This document shows positions 1 to 6,944 of a stretch of 9,042 nucleotides of DNA, piece by piece. Each line of letters opens with the position of its first letter. Positions within the stretch are counted from its first letter, which is position 1. Source of the stretch: JBDTZF01 sp040005265 (GTDB taxonomy: Bacteria > Verrucomicrobiota > Verrucomicrobiia > Chthoniobacterales > UBA10450). The position numbers were made by a program, and so were the translations under genes. The notes below the pieces were generated by a model. It had not been told where the DNA came from, did not search any database, and was given only the letters and a program-made list of their open reading frames with translations. The DNA is taken from assembly GCA_040005265.1 (NCBI GenBank), contig JBDTZF010000111.1:1-9042 (forward strand), in the 5' to 3' direction.

Positions 1-153
1 GAAGCCATGCAGAACGTCGGGGAGTATAAGGGCGAATTCGCGCTGGTCGGCTTGCAGGAAAGCGTACGCACCATCTTCGAAATTGCGCGTCTCGACCAGG
101 TTTTCCGGATTTTCCCGGATGTGGACGGCGCGCTTACGGCTCCCCCCGCTTAG
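1..153 (+). CDS. STAS-domain anti-sigma factor antagonist (C-terminal fragment)
   Basis: The window opens inside this gene. Frame 1 is open from base 1 to a TAG at 151-153 and gives 50 residues. The pattern GEFALVGLQESVRTIFEIAR followed by LDQVFRIFPDVDGAL is typical of the last strand and helix of the STAS fold in SpoIIAA/RsbV-type antagonists, where the protein binds an anti-sigma (kinase) partner in the cytoplasm and its phosphorylation state controls the partner. The phosphorylatable serine or threonine of the family lies upstream and outside the window, so activity cannot be judged. A short proline/alanine tail (LTAPPA) follows the domain. The last 20 bp overlap the 3' end of the opposing glycosyltransferase gene. 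The family call rests on the C-terminal half only; the cellular pathway is unknown. Confidence 0.8.
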   Translation, partial: EAMQNVGEYKGEFALVGLQESVRTIFEIARLDQVFRIFPDVDGALTAPPA

Positions 154-1246
154 CGCACGCCATCAGGATTCCCAGCGTCTGCTCGACATTTTGTGAGATA
201 TCGAAGTGCGATGCGCGCTCGACAGTCGCCAATCTGGCCGCAGCGCGCTTCGACGGATCCGCCCAGAAAAGAATTGCGTCGCTCAACGCCTCAATGTTGC
301 TCGGAAGATCGACAATCGATCCGTGCACATGATCGTCCATTATTTCGCTGAATCCATTTGCCCGCGTTGTGATCACCGGCAGACCCGACGCAAGCGCCTC
401 GAGACATCCATTTGAAAATGGATCGTAAATCGTGGGCAAAATGAAAATGTCGGCCGCGGCGTAAACGCGCTGAAGATCTGTCAGCTCTCCAAAGAACTCG
501 ACGCCCGGCGATTTATGTTTTCGCTCATTGCCACGGCCCACAACGAGCATCCGTAGGTTCGGATTCTCGCGCTTTCGCATTGCCGCAATGGCAAAACGCA
601 ATCCTTTCCGCTCCCAACCCGACCCCACGAATAGCAAAGTAATCTCGTCTGGCCTCAATTTCAGATCGGTGCGCGATCTTTCACGAACGGCCGGGTCGAA
701 CCGAAACTGTTCCAGCGGCACGCCGTTGCGAACGATGTCGATCCTGTCGGCAGGATAGCCATAGAAATCAACGATCTCATTCTTGACCATTTGCGAATTG
801 GCGATGACTCGCCCGGCGCCGCGCTCGGCGAGAAGCGACTTTTCGAGTCGCAGAATGTCATGGTGTTTACGATTGAAGCGATGCCAGAAATTCGCGAAGG
901 GGCCTGCCATTCCCTCCCGACGTTCCAGCCAGGCGCGATGGACACCATCGCCTGCGCGATAAATATCGCAGCGCCAGATGCGCTCAAGGCTCATTAAGAC
1001 ATCGCAGCCATCTTGCATCCGCACTTTTTCAGCTGCATCCGCAAACGCAATTATCGATCGTCCCTCCAACCGCGCGATGGGCCCGAACGGCCATTCTTTC
1101 TCCGGCCAGTCGGTCGTGGTAATAAGTTCTGCGTCGTGGCCAAGATCGGAGATGCCGCGGGCAAGCCGCTTCAAATAAGATTCGGCACCGCCGCTGGGCG
1201 AATATCCGCGACGCACGAACCCGATCGTCAATTTACCGTTCGACAT
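134..1246 (-). CDS. WaaG-like glycosyltransferase, family GT4
   Basis: This 370-residue protein has the usual GT4 (GT-B fold) length and should transfer a sugar from a nucleotide-sugar donor at the cytoplasmic face of the inner membrane. The N-terminal lobe starts with a beta strand and a glycine loop (TIGFVRRGYSPSGGAESYL, GG at 19-20). The segment RIWRCDIYRAGDGVHRAWL (about 89-107) resembles the acceptor-side region of LPS core glucosyltransferase I (WaaG/RfaG). The donor-binding lobe has FVGSGWERKG (206-215, with R213 and K214) and DPFSNGCLEALASGLPVIT (275-293). In that second motif Asp replaces the first Glu of the classical EX7E motif, a common variant in this group. The ATG has an AAGG ribosome binding site 5 nt upstream. 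It is divergent from the other envelope genes and tail to tail with the STAS gene. Donor and acceptor sugars cannot be told from sequence. Confidence 0.85.
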   Translation of the reverse strand: MSNGKLTIGFVRRGYSPSGGAESYLKRLARGISDLGHDAELITTTDWPEKEWPFGPIARLEGRSIIAFADAAEKVRMQDGCDVLMSLERIWRCDIYRAGDGVHRAWLERREGMAGPFANFWHRFNRKHHDILRLEKSLLAERGAGRVIANSQMVKNEIVDFYGYPADRIDIVRNGVPLEQFRFDPAVRERSRTDLKLRPDEITLLFVGSGWERKGLRFAIAAMRKRENPNLRMLVVGRGNERKHKSPGVEFFGELTDLQRVYAAADIFILPTIYDPFSNGCLEALASGLPVITTRANGFSEIMDDHVHGSIVDLPSNIEALSDAILFWADPSKRAAARLATVERASHFDISQNVEQTLGILMACAKRGEP

Positions 1247-1251
1247 GGAAG

Positions 1252-1255
1252 CCTT
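1252..1255 (-). promoter_or_regulatory. Ribosome binding site of the WaaG-like gene
   Basis: On the minus strand AAGG (within AAAAGG) sits 5 nt before the ATG at 1246-1244. This supports the chosen start. Confidence 0.5.
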
Positions 1256-1264
1256 TTACCAATC

Positions 1265-1376
1265 TTGTCATTCCGAGCGAAGTCGAGGAATCTCTTACTA
1301 TTAACAATGAGAGATGTCTCCCAGCCTTCGCATGAAGCTACGGCGCGGCAGGCGGTTCCGCCCAACATGACACAAG
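1265..1376. repeat. Dispersed imperfect inverted repeat (REP-like) in the divergent intergenic region
   Basis: The outer ends match as inverted copies: TGTCAT at 1266-1271 and ATGACA at 1367-1372. The core is a stem-loop: GAG 1285-1287 with CTC 1318-1320, and ATCTCT 1290-1295 with AGAGAT 1310-1315, around an A/T-rich loop. The left arm (TTCCGAGCGAAGTCGAGGAA) is of a type scattered in intergenic regions of several environmental phyla, and its accidental translation LSFRAKSRNL is a familiar artefact in over-extended gene models. The right arm is longer than the left and contains two small hairpins: CTTC/GAAG at about 1325-1336, and GGCG/CGCC within 1351-1362. It fills nearly all the space between the two glycosyltransferase genes, and I see no convincing -35/-10 pair on either strand. 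Family identity is from recall and copy number cannot be seen here. Confidence 0.6.
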
Positions 1377-2551
1377 AGAGAAATGCGACGTCTGGGATTG
1401 CGACTCGCCCCCTCCTGCCAAAGAGTTTGCTTTATTCCATCTTTGCCCGCATCGGCGGGTCCGGGCTCGACACGGATGCATTTGAGGCTCTCCGCGCGTC
1501 CTATCGCGGCGGTTTTCTGGGAAAAGCGATCGCTTACGATAATCGGCAACGCGAAATTCCAGCGCGATTCATTCACTCGCTGCGGTGGCACCCTGTTCGT
1601 CTGCTCTCCTTTCTCGATCGGGCTTACTACTATGGCGCGAAGAAGAAATACCTCGATTGGACCGCGTCGCGGCATCTGGCCACCGGCCGCTATGACTTTT
1701 TTCACAGTTGGTCGGGAGATTGTCTGCAAACCCTGCGCGTCGCGAAAAAGAAGGGAATCCCGTCGCTGATCGAAATTCCCACCTGGCATCGCGACCGGGC
1801 TACTGGCAACGCCCCCAAAACTATCGCCGCATCGCCATCCTGGAAATCCCGGTTCTTACTCGAACACGAGCGTTTCATCGAGGAATACGAACTCGCCGAT
1901 TTGATCGTGGTCCTTTCCGAGAAAGCGACTGAGACATTTCGCGAACGCAAGTTTCCAGAAGAGAAACTTTTTTATCTGCCGCGTGGCGTGGATGTGGAGC
2001 GATTCAAACCGGGAACGAGACCACCGCTGTTTCGCGCGATTTTTTCAGGCGCCTTGATCGAGCGAAAAGGAATTCATCATTTGTTGGAGGCGTGGGCGCG
2101 ACTTGATCTAAAGAACGCGGAGCTCTGGCTGGTCGGAGCGATACACCAAGAAGCGAAGCCCCATTTGCAGAGATTTTGGCGCGATAACATCAAAACCGTC
2201 GGATTTGTGCGCGATCCGGAAAATTATCTTAACCAGGGAACGGTTTACGTTTTTCCGTCGCAATGGGAAGGAAGCGCGAAGACTGTTTACGAAGCAGCAG
2301 CGTGCGGGCTGCCGATGATTACCACGCGGGAGGCAGGCGATGTGGTGCGAGATGGTGTCGAAGGAATTATTGTGCAACCGGAAGATGTCGATGCTATCGC
2401 GGCGGCGCTGGAGCAATTGTATCGGCATCCGGAAATCGTCGAGCGAATGAGCGAGGCTGCGCGGCGGCGGGTGGTGGAGAATTTCACCTGGGAGCATTAC
2501 CGTTCTCGATTGCTGGGCGCCTACGAAGCTGCGATTCAAAAGACGCGATGA
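1367..2551 (+). CDS. Glycosyltransferase family 4 protein
   Basis: From the ATG at 1367 the protein has 394 residues. The recognisable N-terminal lobe begins near LLYSIFARIGGSGLDTDAF (about 21-39). The GT4 donor-binding lobe follows: IFSGALIERKGIHHLLEAW (225-243, with R233 and K234), LWLVG (253-257), and VFPSQWEGSAKTVYEAAACG (295-314), which holds the EX7E pair E301 and E309. It should transfer a sugar from a nucleotide donor to a cell-surface glycan or lipid-linked acceptor in the cytoplasm. It is first of three co-directional genes; the next starts 6 bp after its TGA. The start is uncertain. Bases 1367-1369 belong to the terminal ATGACA of the dispersed repeat and have no ribosome binding site. 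An ATG at 1307 is deeper in the repeat, an in-frame TTG lies at 1427, and the frame stays open upstream to 1013 through the opposing gene. Function is well supported, specificity unknown. Confidence 0.85.
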   Translation: MTQERNATSGIATRPLLPKSLLYSIFARIGGSGLDTDAFEALRASYRGGFLGKAIAYDNRQREIPARFIHSLRWHPVRLLSFLDRAYYYGAKKKYLDWTASRHLATGRYDFFHSWSGDCLQTLRVAKKKGIPSLIEIPTWHRDRATGNAPKTIAASPSWKSRFLLEHERFIEEYELADLIVVLSEKATETFRERKFPEEKLFYLPRGVDVERFKPGTRPPLFRAIFSGALIERKGIHHLLEAWARLDLKNAELWLVGAIHQEAKPHLQRFWRDNIKTVGFVRDPENYLNQGTVYVFPSQWEGSAKTVYEAAACGLPMITTREAGDVVRDGVEGIIVQPEDVDAIAAALEQLYRHPEIVERMSEAARRRVVENFTWEHYRSRLLGAYEAAIQKTR

Positions 2552-2557
2552 GTTAGT

Positions 2558-3613
2558 GTGAATATCCTGCTTCTCCAGCTCAAACGAATCGGCGACTTGA
2601 TCGTAACCACGCCGGCGATCGTAGCGGTGCGCAAACAATTTCCAGATGCGCAAGTGACACTCGTTATTTCGAACGAATGCGCAGCCCTGGCGCCGGCGAT
2701 CTCGAATGTCGATCGCATTTTCGTTGTGCGTCGCGGATTGAGCGATGCCGCGGTCCTGATCGCGCTTGCCCGGGGAAAATTCGATTACTGCATCGATTTC
2801 ACGCGAAACGATCGTTCCGCACTTTTGACTTTCCTGTCAGGAGCGCGGCAACGCGTGGTATCGGAACGCATTAAGCATAAATCGAAAACACGGGCGCGTG
2901 TCTACAATGAGTTTGTGCCGCATCGGATGCGCGATATGCAGACACTCGATTACAATTTGGCCTTGGTCGGACCGCTCGGGATCAAGGACGCTTCGCGACA
3001 ACTGCATCTCGATCTGCCGACCGCAGCCCACGAAAAGGCGGAACAGCTATGCCGTGAAGCAAACATGGACACCGAGTTCATCGTCTTGCATCCGGGCTCG
3101 GCACGGGTGGAGAAATTCTGGCCGGCGGAACGCTGGGCCGAGGTAATAGACGATGCGCAATTAAAGCGAAATCTTAAAGCGGTGATCACCGGCGGCGGTT
3201 CGGACTTCGAGCAGGGGCACATTCGCGATATCAAATCGAAACTGCGCGGCTCAGCTGTCGATCTTTCCGGCAAAACGGATCTGTTGACGCTCGCAGCTCT
3301 TATCGGCCGGGCCCGTTTGCTCATCACAGTCGATTCAGCGCCGATGCATTTGGCGGCTGCAACCGGCACGCCGCAAGTCGTTCTGTTCGGTCCAACGAAT
3401 CCATTTCACTGGAGGCCCCTGGTTAGCCCGGCGATAATCCTGCAGGGTGCATCGACATCCCCGGTCACCGAATTTGCGGTCAAACAAGAGCGGATGTCGA
3501 TGAACCAAATCTCGACGTCAGCGGTGATTAGTGCTATGGAATCGCTGCTGTCGAAGCACAATTCTGGCAGGGCGCGACCCGCAGGCGCGCCAGCCACGGA
3601 GCAAGGTTCATGA
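2558..3613 (+). CDS. Glycosyltransferase family 9 (ADP-heptose:LPS heptosyltransferase-like)
   Basis: The 351-residue protein matches the WaaC/WaaF/WaaQ heptosyltransferase family in length and motifs. The N terminus ILLLQLKRIGDLIVTTPAI carries the R-x-GD signature, and D13 is at the position of the proposed catalytic base in WaaC. The C-terminal donor lobe has LHPGS (177-181), FWPAERWAE (187-195), DLSGKTDLLTLAALI (235-249), VDSAPMHLAAATGTP (258-272) and FGPT (277-280). The family adds L-glycero-D-manno-heptose to the LPS inner core or a related sugar to a lipid-linked acceptor, in the cytoplasm. The start is GTG with only a weak GATGAG-like element before it, so translation probably depends on the upstream gene 6 bp away. 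The last 16 or so residues (SGRARPAGAPATEQGS) lie past the usual family end and are encoded by a strong hairpin. The exact substrate is not determinable. Confidence 0.88.
   Translation: MNILLLQLKRIGDLIVTTPAIVAVRKQFPDAQVTLVISNECAALAPAISNVDRIFVVRRGLSDAAVLIALARGKFDYCIDFTRNDRSALLTFLSGARQRVVSERIKHKSKTRARVYNEFVPHRMRDMQTLDYNLALVGPLGIKDASRQLHLDLPTAAHEKAEQLCREANMDTEFIVLHPGSARVEKFWPAERWAEVIDDAQLKRNLKAVITGGGSDFEQGHIRDIKSKLRGSAVDLSGKTDLLTLAALIGRARLLITVDSAPMHLAAATGTPQVVLFGPTNPFHWRPLVSPAIILQGASTSPVTEFAVKQERMSMNQISTSAVISAMESLLSKHNSGRARPAGAPATEQGS
3565..3596 (+). repeat. Hairpin in the 3' end of the GT9 gene
   Basis: TGGC 3565-3568 pairs with GCCA 3593-3596, and GGCGCG 3571-3576 pairs with CGCGCC 3586-3591, around a 9-nt loop. 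That makes ten base pairs with a small internal loop. It lies inside the coding sequence, 13 nt before the next gene's start codon, and no T run follows, so it is not an intrinsic terminator. It may be a remnant of a palindromic repeat or may affect coupling to the ABC gene. Confidence 0.6.
3598..3601 (+). promoter_or_regulatory. Ribosome binding site of the ABC exporter gene
   Basis: GGAG lies 8 nt upstream of the ATG at 3610 and inside the end of the GT9 gene. With the ATGA overlap it fixes the start and suggests translational coupling. The hairpin at 3565-3596 ends just before it. Confidence 0.6.
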
Positions 3614-5499
3614 GAAAGAAAGAAATCCCGAAGGTGAAGCTCTCCTTTGGGGAGACGTTTCGCGCCGCCTACAATCCGTATCGGCGAATCCTCCGATACG
3701 TCGTGCCCTATAAATGGCGTTTTGTTGTCGGGATCGCCTTCGGCGTGGGGTTCAGCCTGGTTAGTTCGCTACTTCCTCTGATGGTTTTACAAGTCTCGAG
3801 CTTCGTATTTCATGGTGCGGCGCCCAAGCCGAACGCCCTTCTGTCTCATCCCGAAGTGCTTAATATCGGCCCGAAAATTGACTCGATCGTTTGGATTTGC
3901 CTCGCCATTCCCCTGGTGATGACGGTCCGCAGCATCTGTGACTACGGTAACGCCTATTACATGAACTGGGTAAGCAATAAAGTCGTGACCGACATTCGCA
4001 ACGAGCTCTTTAGCAAAATCGTCCGCCACTCAATGGATTTCTTTAACCGGATGCACAGCGGATTTCTTATGTCGCGCATTGGCAATGACACGCGCAGCAT
4101 GCAGGCAGCGTTAACTATCGTCAGTGCCGACCTGTTCAAGCAACCCACCACAATCGTTGGCGCGGTGACCGTTCTTCTCCTCATGGACTGGAAGTTCACC
4201 GTCGTCGCACTAATTCTGTTTCCGCTCTGCATTCTACCATTAAGGATTCTCGGACGTCGTGCGCGCCGGGCAGTCCAGAGCGAGCAAAGAGGGATGGGAT
4301 TGATGTCGGTTACGATGCAGGAGAGCTTTGCCGGCATCCGGGTGGTCAAATCGTTTACCCGCGAACAGGAGCAGGAAAAGGCATTTCGAAAAAGCACGCA
4401 GCAACAGTTCTCGAACGCCATGCGAATGGTGAAAGCCACAGAAGCGGTGGGACCGCTGGTAGAAATCATCGCTTCGGTCGGCGTCGGTCTCGCGCTGATT
4501 TATGTGTACGCTACGAACCTGAGCGCCGGCCGGTTCTTTGGACTGATCTCGGGAATTTTTATTCTCTATCAGCCGATCAAAGCGCTGAGCAAAATTCATA
4601 TTGTCATGCAGCGCTCACTGGGAGCGACCACGGAAATATTCTCGATTCTCGACTCCGAGCCGGCGGTGCAAGACGTACCAAACGCCATTCAACTTACATC
4701 GTCACGCGGCGAACTCAGTTTTGAAGACGTCACTTTTCGTTACGCCAGCGGCGTTGAAGATGCCGTGCGAAACCTGACGCTGCGAGTCGAACCCGGCAAA
4801 ACCTATGCGCTGGTGGGCCCAAGCGGTGCAGGAAAAAGCACGATTCTGTCTCTCATACTGCGCCTTTACGATCCGGTTTCCGGCACGGTGAAAATCGACG
4901 GCCACGATCTGCGTGCGATCACTCAGGAATCTCTGCGGAAACAGATCGGACTCGTTACCCAGGAAACATTTTTGTTCCACGACACGATTTTTCGAAATAT
5001 TCAATTCGGCCGACTGGATGCAACGCCTGAGGAAGTTTATGAGGCGGCGCGCACCGCTTACGCCCATGATTTTATCACGATGCAACCGGACGGATATGAA
5101 ACCGTCATCGGCGACAAAGGCTGCCTCATTTCCGGCGGTCAACAACAGCGTCTCGCGATCGCGCGCGCGCTTTTGAAAAACGCGCCGATTCTCCTGCTCG
5201 ACGAAGCGACCTCTTCCCTCGATTCCGAATCGGAGAAGCAAATCCAACAAGCGCTGGAGAAACTCGCGGCTGGCCGAACCGTGATTGCGATAGCGCATCG
5301 TCTCTCGACGATCTTATCGGCCGACCAGATCGTGGTTATGGATCATGGGCAGGTCAAAGAAGTGGGGACCCACGCCGAGTTGATTGAGAAATCCGGTCAT
5401 TATCGCCGGCTCTACGACTTGCAGTTTAATCGTCCGACCGAAGAGGCGCAATCCGAAGCGACCCCGGAGCCGGATGTGCTCGAAGAAGAGCTGGTCTAA
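3610..5499 (+). CDS. MsbA-like ABC exporter (fused membrane and ATPase domains)
   Basis: The 629-residue protein is a half-transporter that should work as a homodimer in the inner membrane. The transmembrane domain covers about 36-335. Hydrophobic segments lie near 36-66, 88-116, 176-215 (two helices), and about 285-330 (two helices). The ATPase domain has Walker A GPSGAGKST (403-411), Q-loop Q451, signature ISGGQ (507-511), Walker B ILLLDEA with D531 and E532, and H-loop H563, so all catalytic elements are intact. The architecture and a length slightly above MsbA (about 580) fit the lipid A/glycolipid flippase group. A charged acidic tail (TEEAQSEATPEPDVLEEELV) follows the ATPase domain. It overlaps the GT9 gene by ATGA, so an LPS-core or other glycolipid made by the neighbours is its likely cargo. 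That is inference; multidrug or peptide export cannot be excluded from the motifs. Confidence 0.88.
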   Translation: MRKKEIPKVKLSFGETFRAAYNPYRRILRYVVPYKWRFVVGIAFGVGFSLVSSLLPLMVLQVSSFVFHGAAPKPNALLSHPEVLNIGPKIDSIVWICLAIPLVMTVRSICDYGNAYYMNWVSNKVVTDIRNELFSKIVRHSMDFFNRMHSGFLMSRIGNDTRSMQAALTIVSADLFKQPTTIVGAVTVLLLMDWKFTVVALILFPLCILPLRILGRRARRAVQSEQRGMGLMSVTMQESFAGIRVVKSFTREQEQEKAFRKSTQQQFSNAMRMVKATEAVGPLVEIIASVGVGLALIYVYATNLSAGRFFGLISGIFILYQPIKALSKIHIVMQRSLGATTEIFSILDSEPAVQDVPNAIQLTSSRGELSFEDVTFRYASGVEDAVRNLTLRVEPGKTYALVGPSGAGKSTILSLILRLYDPVSGTVKIDGHDLRAITQESLRKQIGLVTQETFLFHDTIFRNIQFGRLDATPEEVYEAARTAYAHDFITMQPDGYETVIGDKGCLISGGQQQRLAIARALLKNAPILLLDEATSSLDSESEKQIQQALEKLAAGRTVIAIAHRLSTILSADQIVVMDHGQVKEVGTHAELIEKSGHYRRLYDLQFNRPTEEAQSEATPEPDVLEEELV

Positions 5500-5527
5500 C
5501 AGGCCCTTACCTGGCGCGTAGCGTCCT

Positions 5528-5542
5528 CCTCTCAGGGAGAGG
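5528..5542. other. Short hairpin between the ABC and DUF1802 genes
   Basis: CCTCTC 5528-5533 and GAGAGG 5537-5542 form a perfect six-pair stem with a 3-nt loop, 28 bp after the ABC stop and overlapping the DUF1802 stop codon (5532-5534). No T run follows on either strand. It could act as a weak barrier between the convergent genes, but a true intrinsic terminator is not supported. Confidence 0.3.
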
Positions 5543-6095
5543 ACATGTCGACACTTCCGATTAGCTTGGCAAACTCATCGTAACGCGTCGTGTACTCGTT
5601 ATCGCTCAGAACCGGATCATATCTCAAATCACCGGGAAGCTCCGGCAGATCCACCCAGGAGCGACAACCACCGTATTTCTTCTCGTTCACGATTGTCCAA
5701 GTTGGCCGGACCCGAAATATCCGCACGAAAGCAACGTGCAAACCGGGCGCTTGATCGTATTCGAATCGCTCCCGCACGACATTCTGCTGCAAAATATGAA
5801 AAGGCTTTAGGGCTTCTGCCATCGGCCACGATGGGATGACGTGTGACGATTCCAGTCGCGCGAAATAACCGATGTCGATCTTGTCTGCGTTCGGTGCCGG
5901 AAGGTCGACGTCTATCTTGCGGACCTTATCTGCTTGTTCGTGAAACCAGGTGGGAAAAAGAAAAAACTCCCGATATCGAAAACTGAACCCATCGCGGCCT
6001 TCCGCGATTCCGCCCTTGCGCACGATGACGGTTTGCTCCCCTCGCCCAAGTGCCTCGCACACAATCGCCCATTCCTTGAATCCGACACTTTCCAT
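5532..6095 (-). CDS. DUF1802 family protein
   Basis: This 187-residue protein has the DUF1802 hallmarks: FKEWAIVCEALGRGEQTVIV (6-25), then RKGGIAEGRDGF (26-37), FFLFPTWFHEQ (44-54), and a conserved tail around RSWVDLPE (145-152). It is predicted soluble, with no signal peptide or membrane segment. The family occurs in cyanobacteria, Verrucomicrobiota and other environmental bacteria and has no established biochemical role that I know of. The ATG at 6095 begins a few residues before the conserved block, so the start is plausible, though only a weak GGA element precedes it. It is convergent with the ABC gene (32 bp gap) and divergent from the PHP gene (29 bp between starts), so the two probably share one very compact control region. 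Family assignment is by recalled motif pattern. Confidence 0.8.
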   Translation of the reverse strand: MESVGFKEWAIVCEALGRGEQTVIVRKGGIAEGRDGFSFRYREFFLFPTWFHEQADKVRKIDVDLPAPNADKIDIGYFARLESSHVIPSWPMAEALKPFHILQQNVVRERFEYDQAPGLHVAFVRIFRVRPTWTIVNEKKYGGCRSWVDLPELPGDLRYDPVLSDNEYTTRYDEFAKLIGSVDMSSP

Positions 6096-6124
6096 TTCGT
6101 ATCCGTCAAACTACGTTGCACCCA

Positions 6125-6865
6125 ATGCCGTTCAACTTTGACCTCCATACGCACACGTTCTTTTCCGGGGACGGCGTTTCGAGTCCGGAGGATTTGATCG
6201 CCACCGCGCAGGCCAAAGGCTTGCATGGGATTGCGGTGACGGACCACAACACGTGCGAAGCAATCACCTATATGCTCGATAAGGGCCTAATGCGATCGGA
6301 TGGTCAGCCAGTTAATAACTTTCTCGTTTTGCCGGGCGTTGAAGTCACCACCGCCGATGGCCATCTTCTTTGTATCGGTGTGGAGCTGCCGTTTTTAAAA
6401 GGGAGGCCGGCACGCGAAGTCTGCGACATGGTCCACGAGCGGGGTGGGCTCGCGATCCCGCCACATCCTTACGACTTGTTTCGTGCCGGAATTCGTTTCG
6501 CGACATTGGAGACGCTCCCGGTCGATGCGATCGAAGTGTTCAACGCCGCCACCACGTTACGCCGCTACAATAGATACGCGTTTAAGTATGCGCAGGTTCG
6601 CGGCCTGCCGATGACCGCGGGCAGCGACGCGCATCACGCCGCCGCTGTGGGCACTGCTTATACGATTCTAAATACCGATGATTTTTCCGTAAAAGGAATC
6701 CTCGCCCAAATTCTCAAGAGCAACGAGCTAAACCAAAAATATCTTACGCCCCGCGACAGTCTTCGAAAAACCTGGAATAACTGGCTTCGTTTGCGGCGTC
6801 GCAAAAAAATCCCCGAACTCGCCGCCAAGGACAGCCAGGGCAGCCAAACGCAGAAAGACAAGTGA
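6125..6865 (+). CDS. PHP-domain metal-dependent phosphoesterase
   Basis: From the ATG at 6125 the protein has 246 residues. It shows the PHP metal-site pattern in order: DLHTHT (H8, H10), VTDHN (D40, H41), GVEVTT (E73), DGHLL (H80), IPPHPYD (H114), and GSDAHH (D168, H170). This is the layout of small bacterial PHP phosphoesterases (TrpH/YciV-like), which hydrolyse phosphate esters of nucleotides or similar substrates with a two- or three-metal centre in the cytoplasm. A basic stretch (RLRRRKKIP, 222-230) and a polar tail follow the catalytic core. An in-frame TTG at 6116 would add three residues, but ATG at 6125 puts the protein directly before the first strand, as in homologues. No ribosome binding site is visible, so translation may be leaderless or the promoter may overlap the divergent DUF1802 start. 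The substrate is unknown. Confidence 0.85.
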   Translation: MPFNFDLHTHTFFSGDGVSSPEDLIATAQAKGLHGIAVTDHNTCEAITYMLDKGLMRSDGQPVNNFLVLPGVEVTTADGHLLCIGVELPFLKGRPAREVCDMVHERGGLAIPPHPYDLFRAGIRFATLETLPVDAIEVFNAATTLRRYNRYAFKYAQVRGLPMTAGSDAHHAAAVGTAYTILNTDDFSVKGILAQILKSNELNQKYLTPRDSLRKTWNNWLRLRRRKKIPELAAKDSQGSQTQKDK

Positions 6866-6944
6866 CGAGCACACAGTCTCCAAGTGTGTTCATGCTTGCG
6901 ATTCTTCTTTCCTGAGTTCCTGCTTTCCTGATTAATTCTTGTCT
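6866..6944 (+). other. Intergenic spacer with short 8-nt tandem motif
   Basis: Three imperfect 8-nt units run head to tail at 6911-6934 (CCTGAGTT, CCTGCTTT, CCTGATTA). Upstream, ACACA 6871-6875 and TGTGT 6885-6889 could form a weak stem just after the PHP stop. No convincing promoter, terminator or ribosome binding site is seen. Confidence 0.3.

Noticed and set aside
1013..1366. N-terminal extension of the second GT4 gene giving a 512-residue protein
   Set aside because: The extra residues run antisense through the WaaG-like gene and then through the dispersed repeat (LSFRAKSRNL), with no family similarity.
1301..1789. 162-codon minus-strand reading frame
   Set aside because: It is antisense to the well-supported GT4 gene, has no recognisable motif, and starts inside that gene.
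2108..2653. 181-codon minus-strand reading frame across the GT4/GT9 junction
   Set aside because: It is antisense to two real genes, its composition is that of a shadow frame, and it matches no family.
4702..5298. 198-codon minus-strand reading frame opposite the ATPase domain
   Set aside because: It mirrors the conserved Walker and signature region on the other strand and has no domain of its own.
5912..6247. Overlapping frames on both strands around the DUF1802/PHP starts
   Set aside because: They are covered by the two genes with clear family motifs and lack independent evidence.
6867..6891. Possible intrinsic terminator after the PHP gene
   Set aside because: The stem has only five contiguous pairs and no T run follows.
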